Source: Candidatus Bilamarchaeum dharawalense
GTDB lineage: Archaea; Micrarchaeota; Micrarchaeia; Anstonellales; Bilamarchaeaceae
Assembly (NCBI GenBank): GCA_902386555.1
Contig: CABMJJ010000007.1
Span: 161,514-225,513 of the forward strand
Direction of reading: 5' to 3'
Length of the DNA: 64,000 nt
The notes beneath the pieces are model-generated. The model was not told the DNA's origin. It saw only the letters and a program-made list of their open reading frames with translations, and did no database searches. Positions 1 to 8,716 of the stretch are shown here, piece by piece; the first letter of the stretch is position 1, and each line of letters opens with the position of its first letter. The position numbers were made by a program, and so were the translations under genes.

Positions 1-315
1 GATCTTACACCAACACTTCTTGAAAGATATGGAGTAGCACTCGGGCAAATAGACAATGCTCCTCCGGTTGACGGCTATCCTGCACAATTTTTACAAACCT
101 CGTGTATTCCTGAGGGTCTGGCCTATCTTGATTATCCAGGAGCGCCAGTATGTTGCAATGGACTTTCTTTGATAAATCTTGACAAACAGGTAGTTAAGCA
201 CTGTGAAATTGCCACTGGAGGGGTTGGGGATGATTCAGGTTATTGTACCAAATGCGGAGACGGGATTTGCATGACTCCAGAAAATAAATGCAACTGCCCA
301 GCAGATTGTAAATAG
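1..315 (+). CDS. C-terminal part of a secreted Cys-rich protein (5' end outside window)
   Basis: An open frame runs from base 1 to a TAG at 313-315, giving 104 residues with no start inside the window. The tail holds nine cysteines, ending in the pattern CxxCGDGICxxxENxCNCPxDC. This CGDGxC..EN..NCP.DC pattern is known to me from the ends of many secreted or surface proteins of DPANN archaea and some bacteria, where it probably forms a small disulphide-bonded knot. Location outside the cell is inferred from this. The function of the missing N-terminal part cannot be judged. Confidence 0.75.
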   Translation, partial: DLTPTLLERYGVALGQIDNAPPVDGYPAQFLQTSCIPEGLAYLDYPGAPVCCNGLSLINLDKQVVKHCEIATGGVGDDSGYCTKCGDGICMTPENKCNCPADCK

Positions 316-357
316 TAATTTAAATCCTAAATAGGTAAACAGAAAAGAGGTAGTTAA

Positions 358-513
358 ATGGGAATGAGCAAAAAAGACTTATCACGAAAAAAAGCGAACA
401 TCAAATCCAGAATAGACGAACTCGAAAAAAAAGCTAGAATGGATCCACTCAAGAAAAACAGAGCACTCCATGACGAATTAGACCAACTTAGAAGAAAACT
501 TACCGAAGATTAG
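358..513 (+). CDS. Small charged helical protein (51 aa)
   Basis: This small frame starts ATG-GGA-ATG at 358, after a GAGG-type ribosome site at about 346-350; a second ATG at 364 is possible. The product is highly charged (many K, R, D, E), has no membrane segment, and reads as one or two amphipathic helices with the heptad-like ending LDQLRRKL. It ends at 513 and overlaps by four bases the convergent gene on the other strand. I do not recognise a family. Real coding is suggested by the ribosome site and compact fit between neighbours. Confidence 0.55.
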   Translation: MGMSKKDLSRKKANIKSRIDELEKKARMDPLKKNRALHDELDQLRRKLTED

Positions 514-1457
514 TGTTTTTGTTCCTGCAAAAGTATTTCTCTAGGTTTAACAACAGTTGGAATCTCAGTCTGACCCTTATCCGTTGTTATCACTTGTAAA
601 CGAGTAACCCATCCACCACGATCAGCATTGAAGATAACTGGTAAAGAACCATTAATAGAGACGAGATTTGGGAACTCGGTTCTCATATCCATGCTCCAAA
701 GATCTACTGGCACCAGAGCCTTGTAGGGTCCTCCTGGCCATTTGACATAGTAGATAATGTGAGTATTTTCTCCAAAAGGAATTATTGCGAATTCATTGGG
801 ACCAAGAACTCCAACTGCTGCACCGGTGACCTTCTCTGGCCATTTAACATTTTCTTTCAAAAGAGGATTGTCTTTTAGACTGAAGATGAAATTTTCCTGT
901 ACCACTGGACCATCTGATGGTGGCATAAAAACTTGAAACCAACCGTTATTGGTAACTGTGGCAACAGCAGGGCGTGAACCTCCTGCAGGAAGCCAAATGC
1001 TGGCGGCAACAACTTCAGCGCCATCGATTTGATATTCTGGTGCTCTTGTATGGGAAATTTCCTGTTCCAGATCAACTGAACAGCAGGTTGGATCAGATGA
1101 AATTTTTCCTTTGATTATTGTTTTACTGTTAACCAGCCAAACAGTACCATCTTCTTGACAGCTAACTGCCAATGGTTTAGAAAAATCAGAAAGAGAAACC
1201 AATGAGGGTTTACCAAGTTCTCTGCCCTTTTCTTTCTGATCAGACTCGGTGTAAACCATAAGCCCTTCGGAATAAACTCCATGGGAGCACCAAATTCGTG
1301 GTTTTTGCGGTTGTATTGTTTGTTCATGACTGGGGATGAGCAGTATGGAAGCAGTGGCTATACCTAAAGCGATTGTACCTGCCCCAGCCCATACAAGATG
1401 TTTTGGTTTTACTCTAGAAGCTTGAACTGTGTCTGACACAGAGGAGATATGTACCAA
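510..1457 (-). CDS. Membrane-anchored extracellular protein of unknown function
   Basis: The protein has 315 residues with one membrane helix near the N-terminus (about 22-43, LVWAGAGTIALGIATASILL) preceded by a short basic segment. A soluble domain of about 270 residues, probably outside the cell, follows. It contains paired cysteines (a CC at about 125) and short beta-rich stretches with several W/G-rich motifs, loosely like a beta-propeller, but I cannot assign a family. No ATG lies near the N-terminus: the best starts are TTG at 1457 or GTG at 1439. It is the last of a three-gene unit with the PG-binding protein and the kinase upstream, so it may be a target or partner of that kinase (inference). 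Confidence 0.65.
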   Translation of the reverse strand: MVHISSVSDTVQASRVKPKHLVWAGAGTIALGIATASILLIPSHEQTIQPQKPRIWCSHGVYSEGLMVYTESDQKEKGRELGKPSLVSLSDFSKPLAVSCQEDGTVWLVNSKTIIKGKISSDPTCCSVDLEQEISHTRAPEYQIDGAEVVAASIWLPAGGSRPAVATVTNNGWFQVFMPPSDGPVVQENFIFSLKDNPLLKENVKWPEKVTGAAVGVLGPNEFAIIPFGENTHIIYYVKWPGGPYKALVPVDLWSMDMRTEFPNLVSINGSLPVIFNADRGGWVTRLQVITTDKGQTEIPTVVKPREILLQEQKH

Positions 1458-1501
1458 AAAGCATAAAATGTGGTAAGGTGAGGGATTTATTGTGAAAAAA
1501 A

Positions 1502-2527
1502 TTAGGTCCCTTTCTCCTCTGCTTCTCCAGGAGATTTTTTCTTTGGTGCAGATGCTCCACCAGGTATAACAACTGTGCGTTCACCGGAAAAATTAACATC
1601 ACCGGGGACTGTACGTATTGCAGTTGGAGCACCACCAACAACAGTAGCATCACCAAACATGGTACCAGTTAAACTTCCCCACAGATGGCCAAGGAAAGTA
1701 GTATCACCTTCTGGCTTTGCCACCACAACCTGACCTGCAAGTGTTCCAGGAACAGTGGAATTACCAGTGGTAACCGTAACCTGTGTGTTTGGCTTTGAAG
1801 TGAATGCAGGAGGATTTGGTCTAAATTCAAAGAAATCATTGGTATCACAAACCATTGCACCGCCAGATTCCATTCTATCATCTTTAACTGGTCCAATAAC
1901 TGCAACAGGAGCTTTTCCATGTATAACCGAAGCAGCCATGGTTGTTTGATCTCCGAATTTTCCATCAACTGCAATTGCCCCACCATGCTTCAGATTATAT
2001 TCGCGCTGCATTTTTCTAATGGCGTCGTAGGTTTGTTTATCGAAAACACCAGTATGATAACCAGCAGCAAGATAACCCATTTCAAAAAGCGTTTTTTGCA
2101 TGGAAGCAACATCCATATGTCTGGAAGTTGTCCATTCTCTTGCATCCCTGAACCCATCAACTTCAACAGTTACGGCACGTTTATCAACATAGGCAAGAAC
2201 AGTATCGGAATTTACATCATACACTCTTTGAGTTTTAGGATCCAGAATTTGACAATTCATTTCCTTAGGCAATTTGGCTGGATCACCACTCTCCAATGCT
2301 GCTTTAAGATCAGCAGGATCAGAACGGGTAGTGAGGAAAAAGGTCACCGGGTGTCCATCCTGTTTACTTGGAACTATAACTTTGAAAACATGTAAATGAG
2401 CGTGTGTATCCAATCTATCTTGAGGCAATGGATTTGCAAACACGGGGGGTTTTTGAACCTCAGTAACCACTGCTCCGCTACCGGTTGTTCTTTTTGCACC
2501 ATCATCATCTGACATGGGGATCGCCAA
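1502..2527 (-). CDS. Protein with a peptidoglycan-binding-like (PG_binding_1) domain
   Basis: The product has 341 residues. Residues about 140-200 match the PG_binding_1 pattern: MQKTLFEMGYLAAGYHTGVF, then D-x-x-T-x-x-A-I-x-x-M-Q and VDGKFGDQT. In bacteria this fold binds cell-wall peptides. Archaea lack murein, so here it more likely recognises another polymer or a host/prey wall (inference). No signal peptide or membrane helix is visible, and the last 140 residues are Gly/Thr/Pro-rich. The start is probably the TTG at 2527, because a GGTGAT ribosome site sits five bases upstream; the in-frame ATG at 2515 is too far from it. It lies 33 bases downstream of the kinase gene and is probably co-transcribed with it. 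Confidence 0.75.
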   Translation of the reverse strand: MAIPMSDDDGAKRTTGSGAVVTEVQKPPVFANPLPQDRLDTHAHLHVFKVIVPSKQDGHPVTFFLTTRSDPADLKAALESGDPAKLPKEMNCQILDPKTQRVYDVNSDTVLAYVDKRAVTVEVDGFRDAREWTTSRHMDVASMQKTLFEMGYLAAGYHTGVFDKQTYDAIRKMQREYNLKHGGAIAVDGKFGDQTTMAASVIHGKAPVAVIGPVKDDRMESGGAMVCDTNDFFEFRPNPPAFTSKPNTQVTVTTGNSTVPGTLAGQVVVAKPEGDTTFLGHLWGSLTGTMFGDATVVGGAPTAIRTVPGDVNFSGERTVVIPGGASAPKKKSPGEAEEKGT

Positions 2528-2560
2528 ATTCTAATCACCAATTAGAAAAATAAAGCTTTG

Positions 2561-4030
2561 CTAGGGTGGAGAAGGGGGTATTTTTGGCAAAACAATGGTT
2601 GGAAATTGGGTATTTTCAGAATCAACATCAAGAAATTGTGGTAGGTGACCGGGCGCAGAAATAACAACAACGGTTTTTCCTTTGAGTTTATTTCTAAAGG
2701 GAGTATGACCCAGATCGCGTAGCCAACGAGTGCCATCTTCTGCAGTTTCGTACATTTGAACCAATGCATTTTTAGGTTCACTATCAATGAAAACCGAATA
2801 GGATTCTTGAGCAGGTTGTACCAGGGCAGGAGGTTCAACTGTTGGACGGTGAGCAATATTCCAAGTAAACAACCCAGCAGTTGCTATTCCCAATGCACCA
2901 ACAAGCCACCAGAATCTTTTTGGAGTTTTTTGCTGAACAATAATAAGCGGAGCAGGGGGAGGCTCTGGTACAGTTTGACCATCAGGAAGATCAAGATGAA
3001 TTGCTTTGGCAAAAGCAAAATCAATTATTGCTTGACGGAGCTCGCGCAAAGTCTGAAATCTATCTTCAATCTTTTTCTCCATTGCCTTGGCAACAATATC
3101 ACTTACTTCTTTAGGAATTGATGGGTCCACGGCTACAGGTGGAACAAGTTTTGCAGACAACGCTTTGCGTACCACTTGCATAGGTGCATCAGGATCATTT
3201 CTTGATAGTGTACTTTCAAATGGAAATTTGCTACATAAAAGATAGTACAAAATTACACCAATGGAATAGATATCAGAACGGTGATCTGCTTCACGACCCA
3301 CGATAACTTCAGGAGGCATGTACTCGGGCGTACCCTTAACTATACCTGGATCAGTGACCTGATCACCAGCAGGAGCGTGAGGGTGGAGAATCTTGGCCAG
3401 ACCCATGTCAACTATCTTTACTCTAATTGCACCAGTTGGATCATCCAATAAAAGTATATTTTCAAGTTTTAGATCTCTGTGAAGAACATTTTTGTCATGG
3501 GCAGCGATCATTCCCTCGCAGACCTGCACAACCGTACTTAGTGCCTTATCCAGCGGCATTTTACCATTATCCGCAAGATGATTACTCAAATCTTTTCCAT
3601 GAACATATTCCATTACAAGATAGAGTTGATGACTGAGTTCATCAAAATCAAAAACCTTGACAAGGTTGGGATGGTCTAGTTTTGAAGCGGTTTTAATTTC
3701 TCTAAAAAACATTCTTCTTGCCTGCTCAGAACTTGAAAGATGAGGATGCATAAGTTTTATGGCAACAAATTGATCTGGATGATCAGGATCCTGGGCTTTG
3801 TAGACAATGCCCATGCCACCACTGCCAATTAATTCAACAACTTTGTAGATGGAGATGGTTTTACCAATTAGAGGATCAACTATGATTGGAGCAGGTGCGG
3901 TCTGACCAAAAGTATCTACCACAGGACCTTGGATAGGAAATCGTTTAACTGAGTCAGCTGCAAATGGCGGTCCGGTGACAGTTTTTTTGAAGCCATCAGG
4001 AGGGCCCTGCTTTTGCTTGGTATCTCCCAT
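2561..4030 (-). CDS. Membrane-anchored Ser/Thr protein kinase (PknB-like) with PEGA-like C-terminal domain
   Basis: A 489-residue Hanks-type kinase. Visible landmarks are the Gly loop GSGGMG at 69-74, catalytic Lys92 in VAIKLM, HRDLKLEN with Asp186 and Asn191, the metal-binding motif DMG at 208-210 (DFG variant), GTPEYMPPE at 233-241 and the DIYSIGVILYYLL helix. The kinase domain (about 62-340) is followed by a Pro-rich linker, one membrane helix at about 373-391 and a C-terminal region (405-489) resembling a PEGA-type beta domain. All key catalytic residues are present, so it should be active. This architecture is typical of bacterial PknB-family kinases and unlike the RIO or Bud32 kinases standard in archaea, which suggests transfer from bacteria. 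It heads a unit with the two genes downstream. Confidence 0.93.
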   Translation of the reverse strand: MGDTKQKQGPPDGFKKTVTGPPFAADSVKRFPIQGPVVDTFGQTAPAPIIVDPLIGKTISIYKVVELIGSGGMGIVYKAQDPDHPDQFVAIKLMHPHLSSSEQARRMFFREIKTASKLDHPNLVKVFDFDELSHQLYLVMEYVHGKDLSNHLADNGKMPLDKALSTVVQVCEGMIAAHDKNVLHRDLKLENILLLDDPTGAIRVKIVDMGLAKILHPHAPAGDQVTDPGIVKGTPEYMPPEVIVGREADHRSDIYSIGVILYYLLCSKFPFESTLSRNDPDAPMQVVRKALSAKLVPPVAVDPSIPKEVSDIVAKAMEKKIEDRFQTLRELRQAIIDFAFAKAIHLDLPDGQTVPEPPPAPLIIVQQKTPKRFWWLVGALGIATAGLFTWNIAHRPTVEPPALVQPAQESYSVFIDSEPKNALVQMYETAEDGTRWLRDLGHTPFRNKLKGKTVVVISAPGHLPQFLDVDSENTQFPTIVLPKIPPSPP

Positions 4031-4072
4031 GTTGTATTTAGTGTCTCAAAAGAGATTTAAACCCCCAGTAAT

Positions 4073-4081
4073 TATAAATAT
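4073..4081 (+). promoter_or_regulatory. TATA box of the 49-aa gene
   Basis: TTATAAATA lies about 25 bases before the ATG at 4102, the spacing expected for a leaderless archaeal transcript. No ribosome site precedes that ATG. On the other strand a TTTAAAT element near 4050 could serve the kinase gene. Confidence 0.45.
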
Positions 4082-4101
4082 TTTTATTGAGTTAGAAGAC
4101 T

Positions 4102-4251
4102 ATGATTGAATACAGCGAATATAAGGGAAACAAATTAATAGTCTTGAAGAGAAACGAGGATGACAAATATCCATTCAGCTTTGGTAAAACAAAGGCAAGA
4201 TTAATCGTGGAAAATTTCGAAGAAATAAAGAAATTTGCTGAAGAAGAATGA
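4102..4251 (+). CDS. Small conserved-looking protein (49 aa)
   Basis: The frame runs from ATG 4102 to TGA 4249-4251. The product is soluble and charged, with the pattern YKGNKLIVLKRNEDDKYPFS, then FGKxKARLIVENFEEIKKF. This looks like a short beta hairpin followed by a helix, similar in style to small archaeal proteins of unknown function found in many genomes; I cannot name a family. A TATA box at correct spacing and the immediate start of the next gene at 4256 support it as a real, leaderless first gene of a two-gene unit. Confidence 0.6.
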   Translation: MIEYSEYKGNKLIVLKRNEDDKYPFSFGKTKARLIVENFEEIKKFAEEE

Positions 4252-4255
4252 TGAT

Positions 4256-4726
4256 ATGGGAATAGCACAAGAAGAAACAAAAAGAATGATTGATCTGGTC
4301 ATTCACCCCTACTTCAGCCTGGGCCTGGTTCTACTCTCGATCGGTAGTTGGTCATTTGGATATGCAGGCAGTTTTTTCAGCATATGTGTTGCCCCATTAT
4401 TAATAGAAATAGTCGGATGGCTTGCGGCCATTGTTGCTGCTTATCTTTCGGGTTATGCAGCCACATCCAGAAAGGGAAGTGGAATTATTACAGCTGCAAT
4501 AAACGGATCTGTTGCCATGGTCTTGACTAATTTTCCCCGTCATATTATGACTATGGTGATAGGCCCGATGATAGACATGCTCTCATATGGTGGGGGGTTT
4601 TTATTTACAACCCAAGGTACAGCCTTTTTGATTGAAAAGATAGTTATACTTTTAGTTATAAGCGCAGTACCTGGCTTTGTAATCGGAACAATTGGCGGAT
4701 TTTTCGGTAAATCTAGCCATCCATAA
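4256..4726 (+). CDS. Small polytopic membrane protein
   Basis: A 156-residue product starting MGIAQEETKRM at ATG 4256, five bases after the previous stop. A TTG eight codons... further upstream (4235) is possible but overlaps the previous gene. It has about four hydrophobic segments rich in Gly, Ala, Ile and Val, with a central Gly/Ser loop (SGYAATSRKGSG) and a C-terminal GTIGGFFGK. No enzymatic motif is visible; the small Gly-rich architecture resembles DUF5518-like archaeal membrane proteins, but this is not certain. The 3' end overlaps the convergent reductase gene by 14 bases. Confidence 0.65.
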   Translation: MGIAQEETKRMIDLVIHPYFSLGLVLLSIGSWSFGYAGSFFSICVAPLLIEIVGWLAAIVAAYLSGYAATSRKGSGIITAAINGSVAMVLTNFPRHIMTMVIGPMIDMLSYGGGFLFTTQGTAFLIEKIVILLVISAVPGFVIGTIGGFFGKSSHP

Positions 4727-5747
4727 ACTTCCAAAAAACATAGTTAAAAATTTTGGATCGCAGCCAGCCTTTCGGATTGGATAGAATCCAATGCACAAGC
4801 CAACAGAATGGCCAGGCAGTTGCAATATCAAAAATAAGAACTTGCCAACGGTGAGCATTTTGCATGCTATTCATGATTTTTTGTCCTTCCGGATCTCTAC
4901 GAATAAATTTGGCAACTCCTTCCCCGCTCTTAACTGCATAGAAAATGCCCTCGGTGGTTAGGGGATTTAGAAGCCCAGCAGCATCTCCAACTAGAAAAAC
5001 ATTGTTGAATTTCCAACCACGATAATCCGCATTGCCTTTCATTCCTTCTGATTTGAGCTTGTTAACATCCAATCCGAATTCCTTTGCAACCCATTCTTTG
5101 ACTTTTGGTGCAAGAACTTGGTGGACTGACTCCTTGGAATTATCTGATCGTTCGACCATTGCTCCACCAATCATTGTTTTCCCCAAACTTTTGGACATCA
5201 CATAGCCATAGCCTTTGGGAAAGGTATTGGGCAACCAATAAACCGCAAATCGATCTGCAGGTTTGTCAATGATAAAATGAAATGCCCAGCCAACAATATG
5301 TTTCATTGGCAATTTCAAATAATCCCTGACCCTAGAAAAAGAACCATCGGCACCAACAAGAAATTTGTATTTGTATTTTGCTTTTGAGGTTACAACATAG
5401 TCCGGGGTTATTTCAACAACTGGTTCGGAAAAATGAATCACAGCATCAGAATTGTTTTTCAAAAAAGTTTCCAGTTCAAATCTGCCAACAGTCCAAAGGA
5501 ATGGACGATTGTAACTAACTGGAACAGTTCCTTTATGGGTGCCAACAACAACAGTTTCCCATTTTTGCTCATTTTTGAATTTTACTCCAGGAAATGTTTT
5601 GGAAGAAACTTCGCCAGAGCAAATTTTTTTCCCAAGGGTGTTGTTTTTCTCTAGCACTAATATCTTGAGACCAGAATTAGATAGATGGCGTGCGCAGGAA
5701 AGACCGCCAGGGCCTCCACCTACAATCACAACATCGTAATCTTGCAT
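4713..5747 (-). CDS. FAD-dependent geranylgeranyl reductase family protein
   Basis: A 344-residue flavoprotein with an N-terminal dinucleotide-binding motif (VVIVGGGPGGLSCA) followed by the acidic end of beta-2 (VLEK). The middle has a second family signature, VGADGSFSRVRDYL, and a later FAD motif, FLVGDAAGLLNPLTTEGI. This set is typical of the geranylgeranyl reductase (GGR) family, which in archaea saturates the isoprenoid chains of membrane lipids. A Cys in KICSGEVS matches the conserved PxxCGG region only partly. The start is placed at the MQDYD methionine rather than nine bases upstream. The family assignment is strong; the exact substrate is inferred. Confidence 0.85.
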   Translation of the reverse strand: MQDYDVVIVGGGPGGLSCARHLSNSGLKILVLEKNNTLGKKICSGEVSSKTFPGVKFKNEQKWETVVVGTHKGTVPVSYNRPFLWTVGRFELETFLKNNSDAVIHFSEPVVEITPDYVVTSKAKYKYKFLVGADGSFSRVRDYLKLPMKHIVGWAFHFIIDKPADRFAVYWLPNTFPKGYGYVMSKSLGKTMIGGAMVERSDNSKESVHQVLAPKVKEWVAKEFGLDVNKLKSEGMKGNADYRGWKFNNVFLVGDAAGLLNPLTTEGIFYAVKSGEGVAKFIRRDPEGQKIMNSMQNAHRWQVLIFDIATAWPFCWLVHWILSNPKGWLRSKIFNYVFWKFMDG

Positions 5748-5797
5748 AGCTATCAAGAATGGGAAGGGAGATTACAAAGAACCGTAGGTTCTTTGAA

Positions 5798-6178
5798 TCA
5801 AACAAGAACGCCGTTGATTACGCCATCCTGACCAATGCGGTTAGTAATGCGAACCTTACCGAGTTCTGTTTCAACAACTGCTCCCTTTGTCATTATGTTC
5901 ATACGAACAAATTCTGGGTTGTGACTGGAAAGCACACGAAGAATTTTGACTTTTTTCATTTTGTCTTTGTTTACAACGTTAATGAAAACAGCTTTTTTGA
6001 GCTTTACGCTTCTTGAACCGCCTCGACCTCGAATGGTCTTTTTGAGTTCTTTTTCAGAAACTTTAGAAGCTGCAAAAACTCCACCTGAATGGGAAAGTTT
6101 CTTATCCCTGAATTTACGTCTGCGACCGCCTGTACCGCTACCTACTTTTTTAGTATGTGGTTTATGATATTGTTCCAT
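5798..6178 (-). CDS. rps8e: 30S ribosomal protein S8e
   Basis: A 126-residue basic protein with the hallmarks of S8e: N-terminal GGRRRKFRDKKLSHSGG-type basic segment, the RGRGGSRSVKLKKA block, and a C-terminal beta part with TKGAVVETELGKVRITNR. It is a small-subunit protein shared by archaea and eukaryotes. A clear GAGGTAG ribosome site lies just before the ATG. It stands alone on the minus strand, facing away from the methyltransferase-like gene across a 150-base divergent promoter region. Confidence 0.95.
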   Translation of the reverse strand: MEQYHKPHTKKVGSGTGGRRRKFRDKKLSHSGGVFAASKVSEKELKKTIRGRGGSRSVKLKKAVFINVVNKDKMKKVKILRVLSSHNPEFVRMNIMTKGAVVETELGKVRITNRIGQDGVINGVLV

Positions 6179-6328
6179 TATACTACCTCACTCTATTCAA
6201 TAGAGATTTTTAGAATATGAGCAGGAGTTATTAAAGCGATACGGATTTTAAAACATTATGATAGACCCGGTTTTACTGAAATAATGAACGTTTTTATACA
6301 TTACTAAACACAATAGGCCTGTGGGATA
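6179..6328. promoter_or_regulatory. Divergent promoter region between rps8e and the 344-aa gene
   Basis: On the plus strand TTTTTATACA at about 6291-6300 sits 30 bases before ATG 6329, consistent with a leaderless start. On the minus strand CTTTAATAAC near 6225-6234 could be the TATA element of rps8e, whose mRNA has a GAGGTAG ribosome site. Nothing else with a clear identity is seen here. Confidence 0.4.
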
Positions 6329-7363
6329 ATGGGTGGAGTGTTACAAGCAGACAGGCATCTAGATCGCTGGCAGAATACGCTAAACCAGCTTTACCGCTCA
6401 CCAAGATTTCAAAGATTCCTTGTTGATAGAATAGATACCCCAGAAGGCAGAGAAACAAGAGTGAAAGAGGCACTGGCCATTGAATTGGGTTTTCTAGGAT
6501 ATAGCATGAGGGGATATGCCGAATCCTGGAGAAGAACAATTGACAAACATGTTGAGGCTGGAGTTTATCGTAGAGTATTGGAATTTGGAAGACTAGATGC
6601 GGATAATGAATTATTGGTGGATATTTGTTGTGGCTGCGCAGGTTTCCTGGCAGAACGAGGGAAACAACATGCGATTGGTATTGATATCAACCCATATGCT
6701 TTGGAATTTGGAGCACAGCTACTCGCATCAAGAGGTATGGATGCAAAACTATTTGCTGAAACAGACATTTATGTTAATCCAGAACGAGGGATCGTGCTTG
6801 AACCAATTCCTGTTTTTGAAGAAATTGATTTGAGAAAATTAACCTTACTTTGTGATGATCTTGATAACCTGCACAACCTTATGAGAGCGCTTTACATGCA
6901 AGGCAGACTTGCAGACTCTGCAGTGTTCATGCTTCAAGGTGGTAAGGAAGTTGCCAGGAAGGTTGAATTTATAGCAGATGCACAACCAGAAGAGGCACCT
7001 AACCCGCTTGGTATGATACCAACTGTTCTGAAAAATGCAAGGAAATTTTGCCGAGTGGGCGGACGGCTAATTATTGGGATACGAGTGCTAAATATTGAAA
7101 ATGAAACAATAGAATTTCCAGATCTTGGAGTAGCTCTACATAGTTCAACAAAAGAGATTGATGCTTGTGCTGAAGAGAATAGATATGAAATAAGAAAAAA
7201 AGAAAAGACCACATTACCAAGAGAAGATGGTGAAAATGGATCTATTTCTCTATCTTTAGTTGGTGTTGGTGGAACAGAACCACTAATGAGAAAGGAAGTT
7301 GAAGAAGAGATAAAAAGACGGGTTGGCGCTGCCATGCTGCTCTATGAATTGGTGATAAAATGA
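6329..7363 (+). CDS. Class I SAM-dependent methyltransferase-like protein
   Basis: A 344-residue soluble protein. At about 92-115 it carries [16 protein letters not shown] followed by [14 protein letters not shown], a typical motif I plus acidic motif II of Rossmann-fold methyltransferases. The order of further strands ([11 protein letters not shown], then [15 protein letters not shown]) fits the fold. The usual GxGxG loop is replaced by a CCGCAG stretch with three cysteines. I do not recognise the target family. It overlaps the next gene by ATGA, so translation is coupled to the TPR/SEC-C protein. Confidence 0.65.
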   Translation: MGGVLQADRHLDRWQNTLNQLYRSPRFQRFLVDRIDTPEGRETRVKEALAIELGFLGYSMRGYAESWRRTIDKHVEAGVYRRVLEFGRLDADNELLVDICCGCAGFLAERGKQHAIGIDINPYALEFGAQLLASRGMDAKLFAETDIYVNPERGIVLEPIPVFEEIDLRKLTLLCDDLDNLHNLMRALYMQGRLADSAVFMLQGGKEVARKVEFIADAQPEEAPNPLGMIPTVLKNARKFCRVGGRLIIGIRVLNIENETIEFPDLGVALHSSTKEIDACAEENRYEIRKKEKTTLPREDGENGSISLSLVGVGGTEPLMRKEVEEEIKRRVGAAMLLYELVIK

Positions 7364-8292
7364 GAGCAGAGAGAATGCTTTTTGCTTTGAAAGAAGTTCC
7401 AAAGGGCGCCATTATCAGATTGGAAATGAAATACGACAGCAAACTAACCGCACCACTTGTTGAACGACACATTAGAGAGGAACCAAATGACCCCGGGGGT
7501 TATTGGGGGTTGGCCTATATTACAAAGGGAGCAGCACTGGCAAGAGTGGAAGAAGCGATAGCACGATTGGGAGAGGACCCTATTTTGTTATATGCATTGG
7601 GCTATGCCAAAATGAGTTTGCAGGATGATTCGGGTGCCTTTGAGGCTTTTAGAAAAGCAGTAGATCTGAATCCAGTTGATTTCGAAACCCTTAGCAATTG
7701 TGCAACTGCACTTAACCATCTTGAAAGATTTCATGAGGCTAAAGACTATTGGAAACAAGCGATAGAACTTGATCCAGAACGACACGGAATTTGGTTTGGT
7801 CTTGGAAAAAGTGAATATTATTTGGGCCAATATGAACGCGCATTGCGACATATAACTTCCGCACTTATTTTACTTGAGCAAGAAGAAGGGGATACCAGAC
7901 ATGCAAAAGCCTGTTACCTGGGAGCAAGAGCAAGAACTTATTTTAAACTTGAAAAATTTGATGAGGCAATAGCAGATTTGGAAAATGCTGCAAAATCAGA
8001 TAGGAGTGAAGCAGTTAAGGTGATGAAATCCATTGTTGATGGGTATAAAAAACAAGCAGGAACCCGAAAAATTGGAAGAACCCTTCTGCGCATAACTGAA
8101 AAGATGATAGAGGTAGACCCTTCAGCAGGTGGAGATCATAGCTGGTATCTGGTCAGAGATAGATTGAGAGAGCAGTATGGCACTGGAACAGTGGAAACGA
8201 TAGTTCGCATCGAACCAAAAATTGGTCGTAATGAACCATGCCCCTGCGGCTCTGGTAGAAAGTACAAAAAATGCTGCGGTAGTAATGGGTAG
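7360..8292 (+). CDS. TPR-repeat protein with C-terminal SEC-C zinc motif
   Basis: A 310-residue protein. The middle holds several tetratricopeptide units, for example [20 protein letters not shown] and the repeat [20 protein letters not shown], which stack as helical pairs for protein-protein contact. The C-terminus ends with [20 protein letters not shown], a textbook SEC-C zinc-binding motif (CxC...CC) known from SecA tails and many soluble proteins. A cytoplasmic adaptor role is inferred. It begins inside the stop of the methyltransferase-like gene and is followed after two bases by cgi121. Confidence 0.85.
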   Translation: MRAERMLFALKEVPKGAIIRLEMKYDSKLTAPLVERHIREEPNDPGGYWGLAYITKGAALARVEEAIARLGEDPILLYALGYAKMSLQDDSGAFEAFRKAVDLNPVDFETLSNCATALNHLERFHEAKDYWKQAIELDPERHGIWFGLGKSEYYLGQYERALRHITSALILLEQEEGDTRHAKACYLGARARTYFKLEKFDEAIADLENAAKSDRSEAVKVMKSIVDGYKKQAGTRKIGRTLLRITEKMIEVDPSAGGDHSWYLVRDRLREQYGTGTVETIVRIEPKIGRNEPCPCGSGRKYKKCCGSNG

Positions 8293-8294
8293 TA

Positions 8295-8666
8295 ATGATA
8301 ATTAGAGTCCAGGGTAATTCTAGGTCGGTTGACGAGTTTGATGCAGTAGCAGTGGGACTTGATTCGGTTGAAGCTTTGGATGAAGTAAAATTGGCGGAAT
8401 ATTTGGCTTCCGACGCTTTTAGAAATAAAAAAAATATTGCAAATAAATTCAAGTATGAATTTCTGCTTTGGCTCTCTGGAAAACGGGATATAACGAGTGC
8501 CATTGAGGAAACAGAACCAAAGGGAAGTGAGTTTTTTTTAGTTATTTTTTCTGGGGATGTGAAGAAAATCCTGGCAAAAATAAAAGCCATAAAATTAGAG
8601 CTAAAAATAAAGAAAAACGCCGAACCACTGAGGTTAGAAAAAATAGCACTTTCAAGACTTAAGTAA
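8295..8666 (+). CDS. cgi121: KEOPS complex subunit Cgi121
   Basis: A 123-residue protein. The [21 protein letters not shown] segment and the ending [12 protein letters not shown] match the pattern of archaeal Cgi121 (N-[SK]-F..E.L...SG.RQI..AI and LEKIAL.EL). Cgi121 binds tRNA and Bud32 in the KEOPS complex that makes t6A37. It is somewhat shorter than typical archaeal members (about 140-150). The other KEOPS genes (kae1, bud32, pcc1) are not in the window. The start is two bases after the SEC-C gene stop, consistent with co-transcription. Confidence 0.75.
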   Translation: MIIRVQGNSRSVDEFDAVAVGLDSVEALDEVKLAEYLASDAFRNKKNIANKFKYEFLLWLSGKRDITSAIEETEPKGSEFFLVIFSGDVKKILAKIKAIKLELKIKKNAEPLRLEKIALSRLK

Positions 8667-8716
8667 TGATTTATCAATCTTTTCGTAGATGTGAGAATGG
8701 AAGAGGTGTGTTAAGA

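Noticed and set aside
6245..6285. C/D box small RNA
   Set aside because: ATGATAG and CTGA occur about 15 bases apart, but no C'/D' pair or terminal stem is present.
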